Source: Gryganskiella cystojenkinii
Taxonomy: Eukaryota > Mortierellomycota > Mortierellomycetes > Mortierellales > Mortierellaceae
Assembly (NCBI GenBank): GCA_015852425.1
Contig: JAAAIG010000747.1
Location: forward strand, 1 to 19,290
Reading direction: 5' to 3'
Length of the DNA stretch: 19,290 nt
Below the pieces are notes generated by a model that ran no database searches, had not been told where the DNA came from, and worked only from the letters and a program-made list of their open reading frames with translations. Of the stretch, positions 10,826 through 19,222 are shown in pieces (within the stretch, counting starts at the first letter, position 1; each line of letters begins with the position of its first letter). The position numbers and the translations under genes were made by a program.

Positions 10826-13800
10826 ATGTCTGATCGGCTCAACCCCAACTTCCAGGCCGGTGGTCTCCCCCACACAGTCAAGAACACCTCTGGTTACATC
10901 GAGAATGCCTTCCCCGGCAAAGAAGACCAGATGCTCCAGGTTACCGAGTACTTGAGCGAGAAGGCTTTCATCCCCGCAGCCTTGGCCCAGAACGAGGTCT
11001 CATGGTTCTACGGGTAAGTAGTCGTAGGATGCAAACGTATTTATTTTCAATTATTCCCACTGGAAAAGAAGCAAGACTGGCCATTTTTGTTTCTTTTTGG
11101 GCTTTTTGAAATCCCAAGAGAAGAATGATTGAAAGGTGGTGATGATGGAAACAGGAATGCGAATCCGCTTCCTTTTCTTTCATTTCATTACTTTCAAGAC
11201 GACATCTCATCTGCCTTATTGATCCACAGTCTGACAAAGGAGAATAGAAAGTTTTAGTATGACACGATTCTAACAATTTTTTTTCATTATTCTGTTCTTT
11301 GGTGTCTTTTCCGTGGGGTTGATCTTCGGTTTTTCTAGAAACTTGGGCATCGATGACATGTACTTTGCATCTGAGTCCGTGGAATCCATCGCGAACCATA
11401 TCATGGCTCTCTATGGTGCCAAGATCTTTGCCTACACAAAGAATGACAACGGACTCGACATCAACCTTGAGCGTGAGACCGAGGAGGGTGCTGTCTACAT
11501 CCATACCTCTCGCCCCGGTGTCTCTCAACTTTATGGACCTCAGCATGAGAAGAGGTAAGGAGAGGATCTTTTATTTTTACTTTCTTGACGAGATCAAGAC
11601 AATAGGGGGGACAGCAAAAAGAGTTTTAGAACAACATGGTGTATGTGTCTGTGTGGTTGTGGTGTATGTTTTTTTCCGTGTGGGGTAAAAGGAAGGGCTT
11701 GGTGACCCTTGCATTTATTATTTTTTCCTGAGCTACTAACCTCATTGGTGCTGGAAGTATCGAACAAAAGGCTTTGTATTTTTTTTTCTCAATTGCTATG
11801 AGATCATCTTCTCTCGGAGGTACCGTTTCTGGAACCCCTGCATACTTTGAATCCAGCATCATCGTCATTATGCAATGTGCTTGCGTGCTATCTGGCATAT
11901 TTTTTCACCTTCAGCGCACTCTTTTTTTTTTGCGGCTCTCCAACACACACACACTGGATCTGATCTGGCGAAAGAGAGAGGCATTTTTTGTTCATCGTCT
12001 TGAATCGCCACTTCAATTTCAGTTTGCAGGACAATATTGAATGAAGATGACGAAGTCGAGAGAGTGGTGAGCGAGTGCGAGTGGAGCTGGTCGAAGAGTT
12101 GAGTGAGCAAGGTTGGGATTGGTCTAAAGAACGTCACGATGAGTTCCATCTGACATCTCTCTTATGCGCATGGAAAATCTGGTGATCAAGCCATCGCGCC
12201 TGTCTTTTTTTCGGCAAAAAAAACAAAAAAAAAACAAGTTCCTAATTTCATCCTTCAATTGCTCTTTTAGAATCGACTCAAAGTACCTTGATGTCAGCAA
12301 CACAGAGCGTGCTTACCGTCTCGAGTCTTATCGTTCCAAGGGAACCGTCTCCTCTTCGTCGTCAACTCAGCTCCGTACCTACTTTGTCCGTGAGTGCTCC
12401 TTCGTGAACCCAGCACCGACCAAGGAACAGGAAACAGATATCCGTGAGACCGCGGACAAGTCGTTCCTCGAGAAGGCGACCGACAACACTCTTGAGATCT
12501 ACTCGAGTGTCATGAAGACAGCCTTGAGCCGCACCGGACCCGTCATTGAGATGTTTGAGGTTGAGGGTTCCCGTGAGCGTCGACTCGTTATCGCGTACAA
12601 GCAGCAGACGACTCAGTCCTTCTTCTCTGCCATCTCGGATTTGTACCACTACTACGATCTCTACTCGACCCGCAAGTATGTCGAACAGTTCTCGAACGGC
12701 ATCACGATCGTCTCGCTTTACCTCAACCAGATCCCAAAGTCGACGGCACCACCAATTGAGCATTCGATCCACCAGATCATCAAGGAAGCCTCGTTGATCT
12801 ACTGTCTCCCAACGACTCCTCTTCAGAGCTTTTTCCAGACCAACAAGTTGTCGGTTCAGGAGTCGATTTACGGTTACATTGGTTGGATTTTTGCCCAGCA
12901 TTTCTTGAACCGTCTCGGATCCGAATACACGTCCTTGGTCAACATCTTGGATTCCAGCAACTCGTCCCATCAGGATGTCCTCACAAAGATGAAGAAGCGT
13001 CTCCGTACCGATACTTTTACGCGTGATTACATTCTTGAGATCATCAAGACCTACCCAGAGCTCGTCAAGCTGTTGTACATCAACTTTGCTATGATCCATT
13101 ACGTCAACCCCTCGGTGAACTCGCTCAAGCCTACTTTGTCATACCAGCGTCTCCGCACGGATAACATCTTGACCGAGGTGGAACTTTACGAAAAGATCAA
13201 GCGTACCACCTCCAATTCGCATGAGCTCATGGTCTTTGAGTCCTTCCTGATCTTTAACAAGCACGTCTTGAAGACCAACTTTTACCAGCCCACCAAGGTC
13301 GCCCTTTCTTTCCGCATGGACCCCGCTTTCTTGCCCGAGATCGAGTACCCCACCAAGCTCTTTGGTATGTTCTTGGTCATTGGATCCGAGTTCCGTGGAT
13401 TCCACTTGCGTTTCCGTGATGTCGCCCGTGGTGGTATCCGTATCATCCGTTCTCGTAACCGTGAGGCTTACTCTATCAACTTGAGATCCCTGTTCGATGA
13501 GAACTATGCTCTCGCCGCGACCCAGCAGCGCAAGAACAAGGATATTCCCGAGGGAGGTTCCAAGGGTACGATCCTCTTGGATGTGAACCAGCAGGACAAG
13601 CCCCTGGTAGCATTTGAGAAGTACGTGGATGCCATCTTGGATCTTTTGATTCTAGGACAAACCCCTGGCATCAAGGAACGTATCGTTGATCTTTACAAGA
13701 AACCCGAGATTTTGTTCTTTGGTCCTGATGAGGGTACCGCCGACTATATGGATTGGGCCTCGGCTCATGCTCGCGTGCGTGGCGCTTCATTCTGGAAGGC

Positions 13801-14929
13801 TTTCACGACTGGCAAGTCTCAGTCGTTGGGAGGCATTCCTCACGACACCTATGGCATGACCACCCGATCTGTTCACCAGTATGTTCTCGGCATCTACCGC
13901 AAGTTGGGACTCAAGGAGGAGAACTGCACAAAGTTGCAGACCGGAGGTCCTGATGGTGATTTGGGATCAAACGAGATCAAGATCTCAAAGGACAAGACCT
14001 GCGGTATCGTCGATGGTTCTGGAGTTTTGTATGATGCCGAGGGTATCGACCGCAGTGAACTCCACCGCCTGGCTGAATCCCGTCTGATGATCTCGAACTT
14101 TGATGTTTCAAAGTTGTCGCCCAAGGGTTTCCGTGTTCTGGTCGATGAGGTCAATGTGAAGCTGCCCTCGGGTGAAGTCATTGATGACGGTCTCTCGTTC
14201 CGTAACAACTTCCACTTGAACCCTATGGTCAACTGCCAGGTGTTTGTTCCCTGCGGTGGCCGTCCCGAATCCGTCGATCTCCAAAACGTCTCCCGTCTCT
14301 TGGATAACGAGAACCACCCCCGTTTCAAGTACATTGTCGAAGGTGCCAACTTGTTCTTCACCCAGGAAGCTCGTCTTCGTCTCGAACGTGCCGGCGCCGT
14401 CGTCTTCAAGGATGCATCGGCCAACAAGGGAGGCGTCACCTCTTCTTCGCTCGAGGTCTTGGCCGCCTTGTCCTTCAACGATGAGGAGTTTGCGGAGCAC
14501 ATGCAGGTTACCGAGGATCACATCCCCGCCTTTTACCAGGAGTATGTTAAGGAGGTCCAGCAGATCATTGAGCGTAACGCCCAGTTGGAATTTGAGGCTC
14601 TCTGGCGCGAGCACCAGCGGACAAAGGCCCCTCGTTCGATCCTTTCCGATGACTTGTCGCTGGCGATCGTAAAGTTGAACGAGAACCTGCAGCACACTTC
14701 GCTCTGGGACAACGTTCCTCTTAGAAAGGTCGTTTTGGAGGAGGCGTTCCCCAACTTGTTGTTGAAGCAGGTCGGATTGGAGACGTTGATGAAGCGTGTT
14801 CCTGAGAATTACGTCCGCGCGATTTTTGGATCCTATTTGGCCTCAAGATTCGTTTACAAGTACGGAACGGAACCCAGTCAGTTTGCTTTCTTTGAGTTCA
14901 TGACTCCTTACTTCTCCAAGGTTCAGTAA
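10826..14929 (+). CDS. GDH2: Large NAD-dependent glutamate dehydrogenase
   Basis: Three exons are inferred: 10826-11013, 11339-11554 and 12271-14929, giving 1020 residues. The length fits fungal NAD-GDH subunits (about 1030-1100). The enzyme oxidatively deaminates glutamate to 2-oxoglutarate and ammonium with NAD, feeding carbon from amino acids into the TCA cycle. The long N-terminal half is the regulatory part of the large family. In the catalytic half, RFRDVARGGIRIIRSRNREA is followed by RKNKDIPEGGSKGTILLD (555-572), the substrate-site signature. GPDEGTADYMDWA comes next, and TGGPDGDLGSNEI (692-704) marks the nucleotide-binding fold. KYIVEGANLFFTQEAR and KDASANKGGVTSSSLEV lie near the end. 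Splicing joins FYG to NLGIDDMYF and HEKR to IDSKYLD, which restores the family sequence. No disablement is seen. Codon use is strongly biased (TCC/ACC/GTC/CGT), suggesting high expression. Retention of either intron would truncate the protein early, since stops follow the donors immediately. Confidence 0.95.
11555..12270 (+). other. Unusually long intron 2 of the glutamate dehydrogenase gene
   Basis: This 716 nt intron runs from GTAAGG to CTCTTTTAG and is several times longer than the 87-158 nt typical of most introns here. Intron 1 (11014-11338, 325 nt) is also long. The intron holds T-runs, an internal TACTAAC branch-site consensus near 11733 and a CA repeat near 11943. I see no protein-like exon or recognisable structured RNA inside. 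An alternative internal 3' splice site after the TACTAAC is possible. Confidence 0.6.
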
Positions 14930-15238
14930 AGAAAGAAAAAAAAGCAAGTCGCAAAGAAGTGGACGCCAAAGCCAGGAAACAACGCAACAAAAAAAATCTT
15001 TAGTTACCCACCTTCTTTACTATTTTTATTCGATCCCCAATCTTCACACATTCCTTTTCAAAGTCATGGTAGTAGTTGTAAATACGTTCGATTTTTTTTT
15101 CTCTTATCATAAACTTATTTAACAGAACGAAAACAATGAGTATTGAAGTCGACGCAAAGGAGTCGAGTGCGTTCTCTAGAGGTGGACCGTGAACCTCCAT
15201 TGGGTTGCAGTGGAGGATTTGGTCGGTCAAATGGGCCA

Positions 15239-15295
15239 GACTAAAGTTTTGGCCACAATGGTCAAAGTCCAGTTAACTACGCCAACTTTTTAGTC
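15239..15295. repeat. Imperfect inverted repeat enclosing the first palindrome
   Basis: gactaaagttttggc (15239-15253) matches the reverse complement of gccaactttttagtc (15281-15295) at 12 of 15 positions, with a 27 nt spacer. The inner part overlaps the first TTTGGCCA palindrome, so the stretch could fold as a hairpin on either strand. This layout resembles a short foldback or miniature element, but no flanking target-site duplication was found by eye. Confidence 0.4.
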
Positions 15296-15307
15296 AATCA
15301 TAAGGAG

Positions 15308-15338
15308 GGCCTGCGTCAGAGTTGGCATTATTAGCACC
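15308..15338 (+). repeat. Direct repeat copy A (ends TTATTAGCACC)
   Basis: This 31 nt stretch aligns to 16193-16224 at 27 of 32 columns with one gap. The last 11 bases, TTATTAGCACC, are identical. Both copies are in the same orientation and lie about 885 bp apart, on either side of the 137-residue minus-strand gene. Confidence 0.55.
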
Positions 15339-15628
15339 AAGACCGCTAGAATAGAAAAGGAAGGTTGTTAAGGGTTTACCTCAAATGTTTGCCGCTCAAT
15401 ATCGCCTCAATTTGACCACACTGGTAAAATATGTTAACCGTTTCAGTCAAATCAATTTGGCCACAGAGGTAAGCTTGGACTAGCTGACGTTATTTATTCA
15501 AATAAACGATGGCAAAGTTCCTGAGATGTTATTATGGCGTGGGTTGCGCAGCATGTGAGGTAACCCAGTACATATTTTGAAGCCAAAAAGAGAATAAAGA
15601 GGGAGGAGGAGAGCTACACCACTGCATA

Positions 15629-16042
15629 TTACTGCTGCAGTTGTTGCTGCTCATCCGAGATTTTATGGACGGCCAGGCCTTGGGCTCTGAGTTTGCCAAA
15701 GTGATACAGCATGTGCGACTTGTCTTTTGCCAGGTCCTTGACATAGAGTGTAAAGACACCGCTGCCATGGAAGGTAAAGGTTGCATTGGGCTCAATATCA
15801 ACCACTTGATTCTTGGTATAGGTGGCATGCGTAAACTGGATAACAGAGTCCGAGTAATTGGTGATTTCCATCTCTAGTTGGCACCGATGGATGAGGCGGA
15901 TGAATTTCTGCTTGACAATCTTGACCTGTAGCATAAACTTGTCATTGGTCTTGCTGGCCAGCGCAAACACATCGCCCGTCTTGATTGATTCACTCTTGAA
16001 GGCCGTAATGGCGCTGTTAGGAATCCAGTAATAGACAACCAT
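15629..16042 (-). CDS. Unrecognised 137-residue protein
   Basis: A single uninterrupted minus-strand frame runs from ATG at 16042 to TAA at 15629. I do not recognise the family. The protein starts MVVYYWIPNSAITAFKSESI, with no signal peptide or membrane helix. The centre (about 40-110) alternates hydrophobic and polar residues, for example EMEITNYSDSVIQFTHATY and EPNATFTFHGSGVFTLYV, as in an all-beta sandwich. The C-terminus is short and Gln-rich (DEQQQLQQ). A pyrimidine-rich stretch precedes the start by about 50-70 bases, consistent with a real promoter and leader. The intact frame amid decayed sequence suggests it is, or recently was, functional. It is convergent with the glutamate dehydrogenase and flanked by the two direct repeats. 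A lectin-like or lipid-binding beta fold is possible but cannot be shown from sequence. Confidence 0.6.
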   Translation of the reverse strand: MVVYYWIPNSAITAFKSESIKTGDVFALASKTNDKFMLQVKIVKQKFIRLIHRCQLEMEITNYSDSVIQFTHATYTKNQVVDIEPNATFTFHGSGVFTLYVKDLAKDKSHMLYHFGKLRAQGLAVHKISDEQQQLQQ

Positions 16043-16433
16043 GAGATTTTCTTCTTGTTTTTTAGGAGTTTGACGATGAAAGGATAAGGGAAAACGGCAT
16101 TGAAGGTAGAGAGAGAAATTAAAAATGAGTACAACTTTGTCTCGCGGCCATTTTTCGTGGCTTGCAATCGAATTTCTTCGTCACCCGAATGAGGTCTGGG
16201 TCAGAAGCTGGCCTTATTAGCACCTTGAGGAAAAATTCAAGGGTATGGTGGGACAAAACTTCGCCTTTTACTTCGCCACTAGCCCTCTTCAAAAATCGAA
16301 AAGTTGAGTTCGTGGCGGCGCGGCGGGAGAATAAATTGTATGGACCAGATATTTGGTTGCTCCGTACAGTACTTAAGGTTAGGAGCGGCGTGGATGCAGG
16401 CATCCTAAACAAGAAGGACGATGTCAAAAGACA
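16043..16433. other. Upstream region of the 137-residue gene
   Basis: About 390 bases precede the 137-residue gene on the minus strand. They hold a pyrimidine-rich tract on that strand near 16090-16120, repeat copy B and a short duplication of acttcgcc (about 16258-16281). Frames of about 90-100 codons exist on both strands (plus 16162-16437, minus 16119-16427). They overlap each other, start without a convincing context and show no family-like sequence, so I do not call either as a gene. Confidence 0.4.
16193..16224 (+). repeat. Direct repeat copy B (ends TTATTAGCACC)
   Basis: This is the second copy of the ~31 nt repeat at 15308-15338. It differs by four substitutions and a one-base insertion, and the TTATTAGCACC end is identical. 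It lies about 150 bp upstream of the 137-residue gene's start codon, so it could also be a promoter-associated remnant. Confidence 0.55.
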
Positions 16434-16813
16434 CTAACGCCATGAAAATGCGCCCAGAGGGGACGCAAGATGCCATACTATTTTATAATGGAATATATTA
16501 ATACTAGTACAACTATTAATCATGGCTCTGCAGTCAACAGCTGAGACAGCTGGCTCGCCCAGCAACGTGAGCACCTGCTCCAGCAGGACGTCCCCCACAC
16601 CCTGAACATCGAGGTCTGGCAATTCAGGATCATCCCCCTGCATCTTGTCAATGCGGCTGCCAGTGTCCTTCATGGCTCTTGCATTGCAGCCTGGGAAAGT
16701 TGGAAGGCAAGCAGGGACGCAGAGACATCTATTATAGAATGATGATCAACAGCTGGGATTTCACATGCACAACACCTCTTGGCACTGCACTTCACCTTAC
16801 CATCATCTGCCAT
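16434..16813 (-). pseudogene. Coding-like fragment with a Cys cluster, unknown family
   Basis: Two minus-strand frames look coding but meet at a frame change. The first runs from ATG at 16813 to TGA at 16670 (47 residues) and contains KCSAKRCCACEIP followed by a helical SASLLAFQLSQAAM. The second, 16673-16434, begins MKDTGSRIDKMQGDDPELPD and continues with a hydrophobic EQVLTLLGEP helix. The helix ending the first could run into the start of the second if one frameshift lies near 16672. I do not recognise the family. It may be the end of the remnant lying just upstream (16919-17326), or an unrelated fragment. Confidence 0.3.
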
Positions 16814-16918
16814 GGAGTCTTTCGTTATGTTGGGTTTGTTTGTTGAGCAGTGCGTACAGTAAACAGAAATCAGCTGAGCACCTAATTCTTGTCATTGCAA
16901 CAGCGATCACATACATAC

Positions 16919-17326
16919 CTTGCTCCTGTTGTGGACCGCAAAAACCAGTAATTATGGCATTCATCACGGCCATCCATGTTTCTTGCTTCAAAGTGTGGCT
17001 AGCCTTCAACAGGCGGAGCAACAGTCGCTCATCATCGGTCTCGTAAAACTTCGAGAGGCTGTAACAGTGCTTCTCCAGGAGAGGTGAGGGCCACGTGCCC
17101 TGCAATCGCCAAGGAGTCCAAGATCGTGAAAGAAGTCGTAGACGTCCAGGTATCCACGGTCCAAACGCAGACCTATGTATTGGCTTGTGCACACAAATCG
17201 GTCCGTCTAACTAATAAAAGTGACCTTATGCCGCCATTCTCCTGCATCGACGCCCAGTCGACTCCTTTTCCGGTGCCATTGGACTGATGCGCCAATCGGG
17301 CCACCACAGACTCGACAGACTGTGTA
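16919..17326 (-). pseudogene. Broken coding remnant starting with a CxxC motif, unknown family
   Basis: Just downstream of the Fanzor relic on the minus strand, one frame reads YTVCRVCGGPIGASVQWHRK (from 17326) and stops at 17207-17209. A second frame then gives VCTSQYIGLRLDRGYLDVYD and FFHDLGLLGD. A third gives a helical stretch containing LSKFYETDDERLLLRLLKAS and KQETWMAVMNAIITGFCGP, ending near a GTATGT at 16913-16918. Frame changes between coding-like pieces indicate a decayed gene. The next possible acceptor would give an intron of only 37 nt, which is implausible. CxVCGGP motifs occur in some large fungal families, but I cannot assign this one. Confidence 0.35.
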
Positions 17327-17340
17327 TTTTTCTCCCCCTC

Positions 17341-19222
17341 CTAAACGTAGTTGCCATCCTTACCATATGGCTGTAAGTAATGAGGTCGCTGCTAGTAAAG
17401 AAGGGGTCCTTGTATTGCGTTGCACATGTTATGACCAGCCATGACGTCTCTGTGGAGTTTGGCGCCACACGTTGGCATAGGGCAGTAGAGATGACGGATA
17501 TCCATCTGTGCGACGAACTTCTTGCAGACCAGACATCTCTTTGAAGTATAAACTCGTTAACACCCACAATGATATATCCAAGAGATCGCGTCTAATAAAC
17601 GATGAGAGCAAAAAAAAATTAACCATGATCTTTGCGTAGTTATGCAAAAGGTGGGCTCAAGCAAGCTTGACTGCTTACCAATTGAATAACGTATTTGGAA
17701 AATGCCGAGTGCAGGGAGAACAACCGCCCATTCAATACCAATTACGACTCTGTCCTTCTCATCGCGTCTCACTCCTGGGTTTCCTCTGACCATCGCCGGA
17801 AGCCTTTTTGCGATCAACTTGTGCTCTTTGTCAATGGCTCGCCTGGCATCCCACTGATGCTTTTTGTGAGTGATTGCATTGTAAAAGGCCACGAGATCCG
17901 ACTCCTTGTCCTTTGACTGTTTCACATATTCGGCAATCGACGCATCTAGGCCACTCAGTGCCAGCGTGTTGGACTCGATTTGGGCGATTGATTCCTCACC
18001 CTCAGCTGAACTTACTTTCCTATGCTCAAACACGCGCCTGAATGTTGGCTGATACACGGCTTTCTGTTTCACAGCAAGGTTATGGAATCTTGTGGGAAGG
18101 GGATCTCGTTCTCCGCGACACTCTCGCGCTCTTGTTCATCTGTGGAGGCAACGAATGCTGACGAGGGCACTTGCTCCGACGACAAACGCCTTACCAAAAT
18201 CAATGCCCAAGATCTTGATCTGAGACGGATCACATTCCCAGATTCATGTGATATCCTCCTTCATCTTGACAATGTTCCTTATCTCGGTGAGGAAGTGATC
18301 TGTTCCTCCTAGTATTGTGTTTTTCAATCCTAAGGTCCGTGATGGACAAATCGACACTGTTGGGGACAACTTGTCTATCACTCGCGCGACATACCTGTCG
18401 GTGGTGGATTCGGGTCTTGACAGCACCATCTTTGACAACCATAACTCCAGTCGTACCTCCAAAAGTGCTTCATCCTACGACGACAGTTATAGGCATCAGT
18501 TTCGTCCCATCTTCCATTGTAGCAAGGCACTTTGGAGTTCCTGCCACGTCGGACTGATACAAACCGAAAGCGGCCTGAGCCCATCCGAAAGTGACCTCCT
18601 TCAAGGGTCGGTGCTGTGAAGGAGGTTGAACTCCATGAATTCGCCGTAGTAGATCACCCGGCAGTTGTTCGTCGGTTCTGACTTGAACACAGAGGGGCTT
18701 TGTCGTGACCAGAGTAGACTTTGCAGCCGTCACTACTGCCTGGTCGCCGAAAGACTTCACGTTGGTAGCCTTCTTGATCACGTTCAGGATGCTGGTCATA
18801 ACTCTGCAGACTGTATGTTTATTCCTTGTCGTCTCTGAAGTTACAGAAGCGCTGTCACTCGCAGTGTTGTTGGTGGTGACCATTGCCACTTGCGCGTGGT
18901 TTGATGGCAAGAGATTTGGTGGCAAGAGATTGATACCATCCGTTGGCGAGGAAACGGTCGAAGGCATTGCTTGTTCCAGGGAGCTCATGGGTTCAGGCGG
19001 CGAGGTTGTGGTAGAGCTTCCAGGTGACCCGAGATAGTACCTGGGATAACAAGATGGGGCCGAGGAAGAGGTCGGGAGAGAGATTTTGGTCCTTTTCTTA
19101 TCCATCACGGGTGGAGATGGGAAATAATAGCGTTGGCCGAGGAGTGGTTAGAGTAGTAGTTGGGAGGGAAAGCTTCATATCCTTTCTCTTTAAGGAGACT
19201 CCATAGCGAAAGGATCCCCATG
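17341..19222 (-). pseudogene. Inactivated Fanzor (eukaryotic TnpB-like RNA-guided nuclease) gene
   Basis: Fanzors are transposon-carried, RNA-guided DNA nucleases with a RuvC fold. Reading the minus strand, an open frame from ATG 19222 gives about 250 residues of N-terminal domain, ending at an in-frame TGA (18472-18470). RuvC-I follows as SQIKILGIDFGKAFVVGASA (18225-18166), with the acidic Asp codon at 18201-18199. NLAVKQKAVYQPTF follows from about 18081. A basic helical stretch (QWDARRAIDKEHK, then VRGNPG) leads to VVIGI near 17745. LHSAFSKYVIQL is joined by a GTAAGC...TTATTAG intron (17678-17592) to TRSLGYIIVGVNE, whose Glu codon is at 17555-17553 (RuvC-II). TSKRCLVCKKF, CPMPTCG and KLHRDVMAGHNMCN supply the C4 zinc ribbon and RuvC-III Asp. 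The tail is QRPHYLQPYGKDGNYV. At least three in-frame stops and about five frame changes make it a relic. The published family pattern D-x(125-275)-[TS][TS]xx-C4-x(5-50)-RD is satisfied. Confidence 0.87.
17592..17678 (-). other. Intron inside the Fanzor relic
   Basis: An 87 nt minus-strand interval begins GTAAGC and ends CGTTTATTAG. It joins KYVIQL to TRSLGY in phase 0, exactly where a Fanzor reads continuously into GVNEF. It is T-rich before the acceptor, like host introns. This shows that the element carried a host-type spliceosomal intron before it decayed. Confidence 0.7.

Larger units (their letters stand above)
15217..15474. repeat. Cluster of TTTGRCCA-type palindromic motifs
   Basis: Three related 19-mers are visible: TTTGGCCACAATGGTCAAA (15248-15266), TTTGACCACACTGGTAAAA (15411-15429) and TTTGGCCACAGAGGTAAGC (15456-15474). 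The first is a near-perfect palindrome around a central CAA, the second slightly less so, and the third is degraded in its right arm. A further palindrome, ATTTG-6-CAAAT, sits at 15217-15232. The second and third copies also share the preceding tcaa. They could be protein-binding sites or eroded pieces of a small mobile element. Confidence 0.55.
14930..15628. other. Convergent intergenic region with palindromic repeats
   Basis: About 700 bases lie between the 3' ends of the glutamate dehydrogenase (+) and the 137-residue gene (-). The first ~100 bases are A-rich and probably hold the dehydrogenase 3' UTR. No convincing gene is present; a 76-codon minus frame at 15000-15230 starts with TTG and looks like chance. 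From 15217 to 15474 there are several short palindromes and an inverted repeat, described separately. The composition here differs from the coding block to the left. Confidence 0.5.

Noticed and set aside
11139..11234. Possible C/D box snoRNA in intron 1 of the dehydrogenase (GTGATGA then CTGA)
   Set aside because: The flanks of the two boxes do not pair into a terminal stem and no convincing C'/D' boxes are seen.
12362..14695. Long minus-strand open frames (up to 245 codons) antisense to the glutamate dehydrogenase
   Set aside because: They mirror the strongly biased codons of the sense gene, have no family-like sequence and overlap a certain coding exon.
10826..14929. Functional cluster of the Zn2Cys6 factor with the glutamate dehydrogenase
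   Set aside because: They are adjacent and on the same strand, but 1.4 kb apart, and nothing in the sequence links the regulator to nitrogen metabolism.
15000..15230. 76-codon minus-strand frame downstream of the dehydrogenase
   Set aside because: It starts at TTG, overlaps the probable 3' UTR and the palindrome cluster, and has no recognisable domain.
16119..16437. Opposed ~90-100 codon frames on both strands
   Set aside because: They overlap each other and repeat copy B, and neither has a protein family signature; the stretch is more likely the promoter region of the 137-residue gene.
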